Shown here one piece after another: positions 15,497 through 23,800 of a DNA stretch of 64,000 nt (the first letter of the stretch is position 1; every line of letters starts with the position of its first letter). The translations under genes were made by a program, and so were the position numbers. The stretch comes from an uncultured Paludibacter sp. Lineage in GTDB: Bacteria > Bacteroidota > Bacteroidia > Bacteroidales > Paludibacteraceae. Location: contig CALFXE010000218.1 of the NCBI GenBank assembly GCA_937927845.1, positions 1-64,000 on the forward strand, written 5' to 3'. The notes under the pieces were generated by a model. The model saw nothing but the letters and a program-made list of their open reading frames with translations, was not told where the DNA came from and did not search any database.

Positions 15497-16572
15497 ATAG
15501 TGACTCGTTGTTTTTTGTAATATTTTCTTTTCAGCCAAAAAGCCACATTGACCAAACCAATGAGAACAGGCACTTCTACTAATGGACCAATAACCCCGGC
15601 AAAGGCTTGACCGCTGTTGATGCCAAAGACACCTATTGCAACCGCAATAGCTAATTCAAAGTTGTTACCTGCCGCCGTAAAAGCTATTGATGCGTTGGTT
15701 GAGTAGTCTGCTCCCATTTTCTTGCCGATAAAGAAGCTGATAATAAACATGATGGCAAAGTAGATGACTAAAGGAATGGCTATTCTAATTACATCAAAAG
15801 GTATCTGGACAATCAATTCCCCTTTGAGGCTAAACATGACAACGATGGTAAATAGTAATGCTATCAATGTAATTGGGGAGATAGCCGGAATAAACTTCTT
15901 TGTGTACCACTCTTCACCCATTGCTTTGCGAAGAATGAGCCTGGTGAGAACTCCGGCGGCGAAAGGAATACCTAAATAGATGGCAACACTTTCCGCAATT
16001 TGTCCAATGGTAATATTAACTTCTGAACCTGTAATGCCAAAGAGTGGCGGCAGTAAGGTTACAAAGACATAAGCATAAACGCTATAAAGCAAAACCTGAA
16101 AAATGCTGTTTAATGCTACTAAACCCGCTGCATATTCTCTGCTACCTTCTGCTAATTCGTTCCATACAATCACCATTGCAATGCAACGAGCCAAACCAAT
16201 GAGTATAAGCCCAATCATGTATTCAGGATAGCCATGTAGAAACACGATAGCAAGGATGAACATGAGAATTGGACCTATAATCCAGTTCAGCAGTAAGGAT
16301 ACTCCTAAAACCTTTGTATTTTTAAATACTTCCCTCAGCTTCTCGTATCTCACTTTTGCAAAAGGAGGATACATCATCAGTATTAATCCTACGGCTAAAG
16401 GAAGGTTGGTTGCACCTGTTGAAAATGAATTAATAAATGTTGAAGACGAGGGAAAGAAGTAGCCAATGGCTACTCCTGCACCCATCGCTAAAAATATCCA
16501 TAGGGTTAAATACCTGTCTAAGAAACTTAACCGCTTTCGTTCGTTTGCCGGAGCACAATTGTTTACTGACAT
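15493..16572 (-). CDS. acr3: Acr3-type arsenite efflux permease
   Basis: 359 residues, ten predicted helices. LSFLDRYLTLWIFLAMGAGV opens the family; GLARCIAMVIVWNELAEGSR carries the conserved Cys of helix 4 essential for As(III) transport, and AAGNNFELAIAVAIGVFG is the second signature. Start ATG 16572 (MSVNNCAPANERKRL) is preferred over an upstream frame to 16701, which would run into arsM. It exports arsenite using the proton gradient and lies between arsM and the phosphate carrier. Confidence 0.95.
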   Translation of the reverse strand: MSVNNCAPANERKRLSFLDRYLTLWIFLAMGAGVAIGYFFPSSSTFINSFSTGATNLPLAVGLILMMYPPFAKVRYEKLREVFKNTKVLGVSLLLNWIIGPILMFILAIVFLHGYPEYMIGLILIGLARCIAMVIVWNELAEGSREYAAGLVALNSIFQVLLYSVYAYVFVTLLPPLFGITGSEVNITIGQIAESVAIYLGIPFAAGVLTRLILRKAMGEEWYTKKFIPAISPITLIALLFTIVVMFSLKGELIVQIPFDVIRIAIPLVIYFAIMFIISFFIGKKMGADYSTNASIAFTAAGNNFELAIAVAIGVFGINSGQAFAGVIGPLVEVPVLIGLVNVAFWLKRKYYKKQRVTI

Positions 16573-16594
16573 AGATTTTTTAATGTGAATTGGA

Positions 16595-17443
16595 TTAATT
16601 ACAACAATCAGTACCGCAGCAAGCTTTTTCTTCTTTTGTAGGCTTTTCTGCATAAACCGTAATGCTTCTGATACCTGTGCCCGATTGCTTAAATTCTGCA
16701 ATTTGGTCTGCTGTCAGGTAGTTGCTTAAAATATCATCAGGGATAATGATTGCCTTGTCTTTTTGCATTGTAATGTTTTTAAAACCGTTTGCTTCTATCA
16801 GTTCTAAGTACACCTGTTTTTGAATAGCACCAGCTACGCAACCTGCATACATTTCGGCAGCTTCCCTGATTTCTTTAGGTAACTGACCTTCTAAAACAAT
16901 ATCAGAAATGGAGAAGTGACCAGCTGGCTTTAGCACTCTGTATATTTCCTTTATTACTCCGTCTTTGTTGGGTACAAGGTTCAAAACACAATTGCTTACA
17001 ATCACATCGGCGGTATTAGCAGTAACAGGCATCTTTTTAATATCTCCCTGCCTAAATTCTACGTTATTAAATCCCCTTACTTCATTGTTCTGCCTTGCTC
17101 TTTCAATCATTGCCGGTGTAAAGTCAATGCCGATTACTTTACCTGTCTCACCTGTTTCATGTCTGGCTATGAACGCATCGTTACCTGCTCCGCTGCCCAA
17201 GTCAATAACAACATCGCCTTTTTTGATTTTGGCAAACTGTGTTGGAAGCCCGCAGCCCAAGCCTAAATCAGCATCAGGGTTGTAACCTTCCAGTTGTGTA
17301 TAATCGTCAGCCATGATGTTGTAAACTTCGGTACTACAACCACCAGCCCCACAACATGAAGACTGGTTGGTTTCTTTGTCCTGTAAAGCAATCTCTGAAT
17401 ACTTCTGCCTTACCAGTTCTTTTACTTGTTCGTTAGTTTCCAT
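16595..17443 (-). CDS. arsM: Arsenite S-adenosylmethionine methyltransferase
   Basis: 282 residues. The SAM fold shows VIDLGSGAGNDAFIA (motif I) and VLKPAGHFSISDIV. Conserved cysteines for As(III) are in place: SSCCGAGGC near the N-terminus, VSNCVLNLVP and MYAGCVAGA; the tail ends CCGTDCC. ArsM methylates arsenite to volatile or exportable species. An ArsR-type palindrome lies 22-37 bp upstream of the start, so it may have its own promoter in addition to read-through from arsR. Confidence 0.95.
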   Translation of the reverse strand: METNEQVKELVRQKYSEIALQDKETNQSSCCGAGGCSTEVYNIMADDYTQLEGYNPDADLGLGCGLPTQFAKIKKGDVVIDLGSGAGNDAFIARHETGETGKVIGIDFTPAMIERARQNNEVRGFNNVEFRQGDIKKMPVTANTADVIVSNCVLNLVPNKDGVIKEIYRVLKPAGHFSISDIVLEGQLPKEIREAAEMYAGCVAGAIQKQVYLELIEANGFKNITMQKDKAIIIPDDILSNYLTADQIAEFKQSGTGIRSITVYAEKPTKEEKACCGTDCCN

Positions 17444-17464
17444 TGTACTTATATTTTTTATATT

Positions 17465-17480
17465 ATCGGAATATTACGAT
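17465..17480. promoter_or_regulatory. ArsR-type operator upstream of arsM
   Basis: ATCGGAATATTACGAT: a 16-bp palindrome with mismatches only at one symmetric pair. It is almost identical to the palindrome in front of arsR (17838-17855), giving the shared form ATCGnAATATTnCGAT. It is 21 bp upstream of the arsM start codon. Confidence 0.7.
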
Positions 17481-17499
17481 GATTATAAGCAAAAAAAAG

Positions 17500-17829
17500 T
17501 CAACAACAATTGCTGCCGCCTTTATAACTATCAAATAATTGATTAAGCCAAGCCTGTGCAGTCTTCCACTCTTTCTCCTCAATGCAATAGCAAACTTTTG
17601 CTCCTTCAATTTCCCCTTTAATCAGTCCTGCTTCCTTCAATTCCTTTAAATGTTGTGAAACGGTGCTTTGGGATAGCGGTAGTTCTTCAACTATGTCTCC
17701 GCACTGGCAGGTTGCCTTTGTCGCCAATAGTTTCAAGATGGCAATCCTTGCCGGGTGTGCCAATGCTTTAGCATATTTGGCTAACCTGTTTTCTCTTGTG
17801 CTGAACTCGTATGATTTAGTTGCTCCCAT
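17500..17829 (-). CDS. arsR: ArsR-family arsenite-responsive repressor
   Basis: 109 residues. Winged helix with LAKYAKALAHPARIAILKLL, then CQCGDIVEELPLSQSTVSQHLKELKEAGLI. The metalloid site is probably the CQC pair (Cys41, Cys43) at the start of the recognition motif, perhaps with Cys residues of the C-terminal tail (SNCC). ArsR represses until As(III) binds. It is the first gene of the leftward ars operon; matching palindromes flank it at both ends. Confidence 0.93.
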   Translation of the reverse strand: MGATKSYEFSTRENRLAKYAKALAHPARIAILKLLATKATCQCGDIVEELPLSQSTVSQHLKELKEAGLIKGEIEGAKVCYCIEEKEWKTAQAWLNQLFDSYKGGSNCC

Positions 17830-17837
17830 AGTCTTTG

Positions 17838-17855
17838 TATCGCAATATTACGATA
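17838..17855. promoter_or_regulatory. ArsR-type operator upstream of arsR
   Basis: TATCGCAATATTACGATA: 18 bp, palindromic except for one symmetric pair, ending 9 bp upstream of the arsR ATG. It shares its core with the arsM operator at 17465-17480. A site this near the start is well placed to block transcription initiation. Confidence 0.72.
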
Positions 17856-17911
17856 GCATTTTAAATCAGCAAAATTATTTTTCAGTAACGCAGGAGCCGG
17901 CTCTTTTACTT

Positions 17912-18259
17912 TTATTGCCTTTCGGCTTGCTTTAGGAGAGAAATGATGAAGGCTATGCTTGTGATTGCAAAGATTGTGATGCCTACATAAACTTGTGGTT
18001 CGTTGAGAATGGGTAATGCAAAGCCGAACATTGCACAATTAAATGCTTTTGTAATGATGACTATTGATTTTTTAAATTTTGAACCGCCCCTGTCTATTGC
18101 AACAAGGTTAAGCAGTCCTGCAAATATGATAGCCATACCTGCATCGACAAACCAAAGTGTATCGGTGTTGATGTGTAGAGGAAATGCAAAACTGATATTC
18201 ACTATTCCTAAAAGGATAATAATGTATGATACTATTTTAATGAATGCTATACACAACAA
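17912..18259 (-). CDS. Small four-helix membrane protein of mer operon
   Basis: About 115 residues with four hydrophobic segments (IVSYIIILLGIVNISF; WFVDAGMAIIFAGLLNLVAI; SIVIITKAFNCAMFGFALPI; VYVGITIFAITSIAFIISLL). No canonical ATG exists at the 5' end; TTG codons at 18259, 18256 or 18286 are candidates, and all overlap the upstream GDCCVxC gene, implying coupled translation. The Cys in LLCIAFI and FNCAMFG are not arranged like MerC/MerF. Role in mercury handling is inferred only from position. Confidence 0.6.
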   Translation of the reverse strand: MLCIAFIKIVSYIIILLGIVNISFAFPLHINTDTLWFVDAGMAIIFAGLLNLVAIDRGGSKFKKSIVIITKAFNCAMFGFALPILNEPQVYVGITIFAITSIAFIISLLKQAERQ

Positions 18260-18462
18260 GATTTGTTCATTTGTATTGGTGGACAAGCTACAGTAGCATA
18301 GCTACAAAATACGCAACAGTCACCTTGCTTTGGTTTTAATACTGTTTCGCAGTTGGTACATTTATAGAAGTATTGGCAAGCATCTGTAAGCATTGTTTCT
18401 TCTTTATCAAAACCACAATTAGGACAAGTGATTGTTGACTGAAGTGTTAGTGTTTTTTCCAT
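18247..18462 (-). CDS. GDCCVxC-domain small cysteine-rich protein
   Basis: 71 residues with 12 Cys. ITCPNCGFDKEETM and YFYKCTNCETVLKPK form two zinc-ribbon-like pairs; KQGDCCVFCSYATVACPPIQ is the family signature (GDCCVxC, in some organisms a selenoprotein). These proteins are commonly adjacent to merT/merTP. It likely binds Hg(II) in the cytoplasm. It begins 2 bp after the merTP stop. Confidence 0.88.
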   Translation of the reverse strand: MEKTLTLQSTITCPNCGFDKEETMLTDACQYFYKCTNCETVLKPKQGDCCVFCSYATVACPPIQMNKSCCV

Positions 18463-18464
18463 GA

Positions 18465-19094
18465 TTAGTTTGTCGGAGTAACGGTCTTATAATCTTTTAC
18501 TGTGTAGCCTGTTTTATTAATGGCTGCTTCAATTGTATTTACATCAACTTTTGATTTATCAAAAGTTATTAAGCTGTTCCGGGATGCATAGGAAGTTTTA
18601 TAAGCCAATACGCCTTTTACTTTAGCAAGTTCATTGTTTACATGCTCTTCGCAGCCTTCGCAGGTCATGCCCTGTATAGTGAACTTTATCTGCTGTTTGT
18701 TATCTACTGCTGCAATAACTGCACTTTGTACTTTCGGCTTTGGGTAAAACGTTTTTGCATACAAAGGAAATGTTATCATCAGTATGGCAAATACTGTTAC
18801 GATGCCTAAGAATGTTTTTGTTTGAAGGAATGAAGCCTTCTTAGTCGTTTCGCAATTGCAATCCAAATCGTTTGTTTTAGCGGGTTTTAGTTTCTGAAAC
18901 CATGCAAATACTAATACAGCAATTGACAATCCTATCAGATAAGGTCTTGCAGGTTCTATCCACGAAAAGTTAGGAGCTATGCTGTTGCTGCCGGCAAGTA
19001 ATGCTATCCCAGGAGTTATACAACACAGCGAAGAAGCAAAGGCTGAAAGAAGCCCTGCACTTGTGAATGTACCAGGTGATTTTATACTTACCAT
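18465..19094 (-). CDS. merTP: Mercuric transport fusion protein MerTP
   Basis: 209 residues. The N-terminal half is MerT-like: SAFASSLCCITPGIALLAG has the paired Cys24-Cys25 in helix 1, followed by a second helix and a DCNCE loop (Cys79, Cys81). The C-terminal half is a MerP-like HMA domain with GMTCEGCEEHV (Cys145, Cys148). The fused form imports Hg(II) for cytoplasmic reduction. The start overlaps the regulator by 7 bp. No MerA reductase is present in this window, so it must be elsewhere or missing. Confidence 0.92.
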   Translation of the reverse strand: MVSIKSPGTFTSAGLLSAFASSLCCITPGIALLAGSNSIAPNFSWIEPARPYLIGLSIAVLVFAWFQKLKPAKTNDLDCNCETTKKASFLQTKTFLGIVTVFAILMITFPLYAKTFYPKPKVQSAVIAAVDNKQQIKFTIQGMTCEGCEEHVNNELAKVKGVLAYKTSYASRNSLITFDKSKVDVNTIEAAINKTGYTVKDYKTVTPTN

Positions 19095-19468
19095 ACTGTT
19101 TCCAGTTTTTGAGTTTGTACATTAATGTGTTTAAAGAACGGCTTTAAAATCTTCAGGTTCTCCTGTGTAAGAGAGTAGTAAATTGTTTGTCCTTCCTTCC
19201 TTGTTTCTACAATGTTCCCATCTTTCAGTTTCCTAAGATGTTGTGATATGGCTGGAATACTCATGCCTAAAATGTCGGCAAGGTCGCATGGGCATAATTC
19301 CTTTTCTTCTTCTAATAAGTAAACAATCTTTAGCCGTACTTCATTACCTGCCAAAGCCAATATGTACGAAAGGCTTTCAAATGACTTCTGTGCTTTCTTT
19401 AGCTTGTCTTTACAATTTGTTATCTGCTCCTGGTCTGCAAAAAGTCTTATACAGGTGTTATTGTCCAT
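19088..19468 (-). CDS. ArsR/SmtB-family regulator of the mer operon
   Basis: 126 residues. Winged helix with LALAGNEVRLKIVYLLEEEK and DLADILGMSIPAISQHLRKLKDG; the metal site is probably Cys59-Pro-Cys61 (ELCPCDL) with Cys6 and Cys19 in the extended N-terminus. Classical mer operons use MerR, but here the first gene is ArsR-type, as in several Bacteroidetes mer loci. A promoter with the -33 box at the centre of a 10-2-10 palindrome lies directly in front, so it represses its own operon. Confidence 0.88.
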   Translation of the reverse strand: MDNNTCIRLFADQEQITNCKDKLKKAQKSFESLSYILALAGNEVRLKIVYLLEEEKELCPCDLADILGMSIPAISQHLRKLKDGNIVETRKEGQTIYYSLTQENLKILKPFFKHINVQTQKLETVW

Positions 19469-19472
19469 GTGG

Positions 19473-19513
19473 CAAAGATAATTGGAATAAGTATTTAAGC
19501 AAATGCTTAAATA
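19473..19513 (-). promoter_or_regulatory. mer promoter embedded in ArsR-type operator
   Basis: On the minus strand: TTTG (plus 19503-19500), a 19-bp spacer, TATCTTTG (19480-19473); both elements fit the Bacteroidetes consensus exactly. The -33 TTTG straddles the centre of a perfect palindrome TATTTAAGCA-AA-TGCTTAAATA (19492-19513). The distance from the -7 box to the ATG at 19468 is only 4 bp, so the transcript would be leaderless or nearly so. Confidence 0.82.
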
Positions 19514-19565
19514 AAGTTAAACTGCATCTAACATTTTGTGTCTATAACGGTGAAAAAGAAAGTCG

Positions 19566-19709
19566 AGCAAAAAGCAAGTCCATGAGGAACGAGTGGCTTT
19601 TGCTGTGGTGAAGCAAACCTTTAATCTCTTTTATACTATCCGTTAGGGATTGAAGCGAAAATTCCTTCAAAGAAGATTGAAGCGGAAAGCCCGGCCCGAA
19701 GGGTAACGG
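19566..19709. other. Non-coding element with long-range inverted repeats
   Basis: The 363-bp gap before 19832 has no convincing gene. Pairings seen: AGCAAAAAGC 19566-19575 with GCTTTTGCT 19596-19604 (one bulged A); CCGTTA 19640-19645 with TAACGG 19704-19709; and CCCGGCCCGAAGGG at 19690-19703, a 14-mer also found at 1756-1769. GATTGAAGCG occurs twice (near 19648 and 19676). It may be a dispersed intergenic repeat. A further palindrome, GAATGCGCATTC 19787-19798, precedes the next gene. Confidence 0.45.
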
Positions 19710-19831
19710 CAAACAGAATTACTTTTCAGATTAGGTAACTTGCCAAGGAATAAGAAGTAACTTAAAAATCGTCATATTTTTTAACTGAATGCGCATTCGC
19801 TACTGTAAAGACTTAAGTAAAGTCATAAATT

Positions 19832-20026
19832 ATGAAGAAGCATCATTCAACGGGTAGAATTAAGCAAACACATGGGAGACCAAATGTTCCGGGAGTTAAA
19901 GTGAAACCGAAAAAGAAAAGAATTTCCTTTACCTGGAAAGACATTCTCCTTTTTATCTTCTGTTTCATAATTTTTGTTGCAATGGTTCTGTTTATTTATG
20001 AACACGTCAAGCTTTTGTTTAAGTAG
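19832..20026 (+). CDS. Small basic single-pass membrane protein
   Basis: 64 residues: a Lys/Arg-rich N-terminus (VKVKPKKKRISFTWKD) followed by one helix (ILLFIFCFIIFVAMVLFIYE). The topology would leave the basic part in the cytoplasm. No known family recognised. It stands alone with a palindrome (19787-19798) 33 bp upstream. Function unknown. Confidence 0.55.
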   Translation: MKKHHSTGRIKQTHGRPNVPGVKVKPKKKRISFTWKDILLFIFCFIIFVAMVLFIYEHVKLLFK

Positions 20027-20258
20027 GTGCCTGTTATGTTATGGAAATGAATTAAAAAATGTTTGAAAAGAAACGCCTGATAAAAATTATAAACAAGACA
20101 GGCCAAGCTAAGCAGTTTTACTTTGTCATTGCACTTATTTGATACCCAGAGGAACAACGCCCTTGTTTTAAAAACAGATAAAACTGAAAGTATTGTAAAC
20201 GAGTTGGTTAATTTCTCCTATATTCGCAGATGTTTTAAACATCCTTTCAAATGGCATA

Positions 20259-20651
20259 ATGAAGATAATCAGGCACATAGCTTTCTTTTTATCCCTCCTG
20301 GTAATGATGGGGCATGACATTGTACCTCACCTCCACCAGGATGAAATGGAGCTATGCGATCACTCGGCTACAGTGCCTTTATCTTCAACTGCTCCGCAAT
20401 CGGGCCTCGACAACTTTTTTAGCCATTTTCAGCACAGCCCTGCGCAACGCCATTTAGTTTATTTGCAATCTGTTGAAAAGAAAGCAGATTTCAAGATCAA
20501 AACTGCTCTTCCTTTCACCTTTGTTTATTCTTCCCTGTCGTCTTTGTTGTGGTATGCCAATTATAAAAAGCACCGCTTTCGTGAAAATAATATACCACCG
20601 CTACATCACTACTTAGCATCTTCTTCCTTTCGAGGTCCCCCTTCCTGTTAA
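20259..20651 (+). CDS. Small exported protein preceding RND efflux genes
   Basis: 130 residues with an N-terminal signal/anchor (MKIIRHIAFFLSLLVMMGHD) and His-rich patches (HDIVPHLHQDEMELCDH; HFQHSPAQRH; PPLHHYLASS). Such short His-containing proteins often precede Cus/Czc efflux genes in Bacteroidetes and may bind metal in the periplasm. No named domain recognised. It lies 230 bp upstream of the CusA/CzcA-TolC fusion. Confidence 0.6.
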   Translation: MKIIRHIAFFLSLLVMMGHDIVPHLHQDEMELCDHSATVPLSSTAPQSGLDNFFSHFQHSPAQRHLVYLQSVEKKADFKIKTALPFTFVYSSLSSLLWYANYKKHRFRENNIPPLHHYLASSSFRGPPSC

Positions 20652-20881
20652 TTCCTCATCGTACTATTGCAATTACTTCAATAAGGAGTGCCCGCATTCC
20701 TGCTGTTTTTTCATGCGGCATTGCTGATGTAATTACATTTATTTCCTGCCTTAGTACGTTAGCGGCAAGTTAGCCGCATGATTTAGGCTGCGCATAGCTG
20801 AATAATTATTTTTTGTACACCGAGCAGGTATTAATAGCTGGTGCTGTTTAATGCCAATTTCACTCCGTTAACTAATAAGTG

Positions 20882-23800
20882 ATGTTAGATAAAATCATTC
20901 AATTTTCCATAAAGAACAAACTAATCATAGGTCTTTTCACTCTTGGTTTAATCATTTGGGGAACCTATTCTGCTTCAAAACTGCCGATAGATGCAGTGCC
21001 CGATATTACCGATAACCAGGTGATGGTGATAACCGTAACACCCTCCTACGCCGCACAAGAAGTAGAACGGCTTATTACATTTCCCGTCGAGCAAACGATG
21101 GCCAGCATTCCTGGCATTAAGCAGATACGCTCATTTTCACGGTTTGGCTTATCGTTGGTAACTATTGTATTCAATGAAGACGTAGACATTTATTGGGCGC
21201 GACAACAAATCAATGAACGCTTAGGAGATGCAGCCAAACAAATTCCAGAAGGTGTAGGCACACCAGAAATGGCGCCTGTAACAACAGGACTGGGCGAAAT
21301 TTACCAATACGTAATTCATCCAAAGCCCGGGTATGAGCAGAAGTATGATGCGATGGAACTGCGCACTATACAGGATTGGATCATTAAAAGGCAATTATTG
21401 GGTACGCCAGGAGTGGCAGAAGTGAGTGGCTTTGGCGGGTTTGTAAAGCAATATGAAATCGCCGTAAACCCTGACCGCCTTCATAGCATGAACGTCACGA
21501 TTTCTGAAATTTTTGACGCTCTCCAAAAAAATAACCAAAATACCGGTGGTGCATACATAGATAAAAAGCCAAATGCCTACTTTATACGGAGTGAAGGGTT
21601 GGTGAAAAGTGTAGACGAGATTGGGAAAATCGTTGTTAAACCTACAGAAAGTGGTGTGCCAATCCTGATAAGGGATGTGGCAAAAGTTCAGTTTGGAAGC
21701 AGTGTACGTTATGGTGCGGCAACCAGAAATGGGAAGGGTGAAATCGTGACGGGTATTGTAATGATGCTTAAAGGAGCAAATTCTTCTGAAGTCATCAAAA
21801 ACGTAAAAGAAAAAATTGAGCAGATTAAAAAAACACTGCCTGAAGGAGTAGAGATTGAGCCTTTTTTGGACCGTAAAAAGTTAGTGGATAATGCCATCAG
21901 TACCGTGGAAACAAATCTAATTGAAGGCGCCTTGATTGTAATCTTCATATTAATTCTCTTTTTAGGGAACTTAAGAGCGGGCTTGGTGGTGGCCTCGGTC
22001 ATCCCTCTTTCGATGCTTTTTGCCATTGCTATGATGAACCTCTTTGGAGTATCCGGCAACCTAATGAGTTTGGGGGCAATTGACTTTGGTTTGATTGTGG
22101 ATGGCGCCGTAATTATTGTAGAGAGTGTATTGCACGGCATATATCACTACCGCCAAAAAAATATTGACAGGCTCACGCAAGAGCAGATGGACAAACAAGT
22201 TCATGGGGCTGCGTCCCGGATGATGAACTCTGCCGTCTTCGGGCAAATTATTATCCTCATCGTCTATCTGCCTATTTTGGCATTGATTGGTATTGAGGGA
22301 AAGATGTTTAGACCGATGGCACAAACAGTTATGTTTGCCATTTTGGGTGCTTCAATACTATCGCTTACTTATGTCCCAATGATGTCGGCCTTGTTCTTAA
22401 GCAAGAAGACACAGCACAAAAGAAATTTTTCAGATAAAATGATGGATTTCTTTCAAAGATTGTACAATCCATTAATCGTAAATGCTATTCGGAAAAAGCT
22501 ATTGGTCATTGGGATTGCCGTTGCACTTTTTGCCGTCAGTATTTTCGCTTTTACCCGCATGGGGGGTGAATTTATCCCTCAGTTAGACGAAGGTGATTTT
22601 GCCGTAGAAACTCGTGTCTTGCTGGGAAGTTCCATCAGCCAGATACTGGAAGCTTCCACAAAAGCCCAGAAAATTATTCTTGAGAAGTTCCCGGATGAAG
22701 TGAAGCAAGTAGTGAATAAAATCGGCTCCGGTGAAGTGCCAACCGATCCGATGCCGATTGAGGCCGGTGATATGATGATTATCCTAAAAGATAAAAGTGA
22801 ATGGAAGAAGGCAAAAACGAGGATTGAACTGGCAGAATTAATGGCTAAGGAACTATCGGTGATACCCGGTGTCACGTTTGGTTTTCAGCAGCCTATTCAA
22901 ATGCGGTTCAATGAACTAATAACGGGTGCCAAGCAAGATGTGGTGTTAAAAATTTACGGGGATGATCTTGATGTGCTGACAGACGAAGCGGCTAAAGTAA
23001 GTGCGTTAATCAAATCTGTACAGGGTGTAGAAGATCTTTATGTTGAAGAAGTAACGGGCCTTCCGCAAATTCAAATTCAATATAATCGGGACAAAATCGC
23101 TCAATATGGTTTGAATATAGAGGATATTAACCGTGTCATCAAAACCGCCTTTGCAGGTGAAACGGCCGGCATCATGTATGAAGGCGAAAAACGCTTTGAT
23201 ATGGTTGTGCGGTTAGACAGAGAAAGCCGCCAGCGATTGCAGGACGTGCGGAATTTATACTTTCCAACACCCGGTGGCGAGCAAATTCCATTGGATGAAG
23301 TGGCAACGGTTGATTTTAAAAGTGGTCCAAATCAAATCCAGCGGGACAATACTAAAAGGCGTATCACTATTGGTTTCAATGTCCGAAACCGGGATGTAGA
23401 AAGCATCGTAAAAGATATACAAGCGATCATAAATAGCAAGGTAAAATTCCCTCCCGGATATTATGTTACCTACGGCGGACAGTTTGAAAATTTAAAAGCA
23501 GCAAACCAGAGATTAGCCATAGCAGTTCCAGCCTCCCTTTTACTCATCTTTTTGTTGCTGTACTTCACCTTCAGTTCCATTAAACAAGGATTGCTGATTT
23601 TTTCAGCCATACCGCTTTCTGCCATTGGTGGAATTTTTGCCCTGTTGATAAGAGGGATGCCCTTTAGTATATCGGCAGGGGTTGGCTTCATTGCTCTTTT
23701 TGGTGTTGCTGTATTAAACGGCATTGTGTTAATCGCAGAATTTAACCGCTTGAAAAAGGAAGGCATGACCGACATTAATGAGCGGGTTCTCACAGGTACA

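Noticed and set aside
20123..20317. 64-codon plus frame before the exported protein
   Set aside because: Non-ATG start and overlap with the signal-peptide-bearing frame at 20259, which has better coding character.
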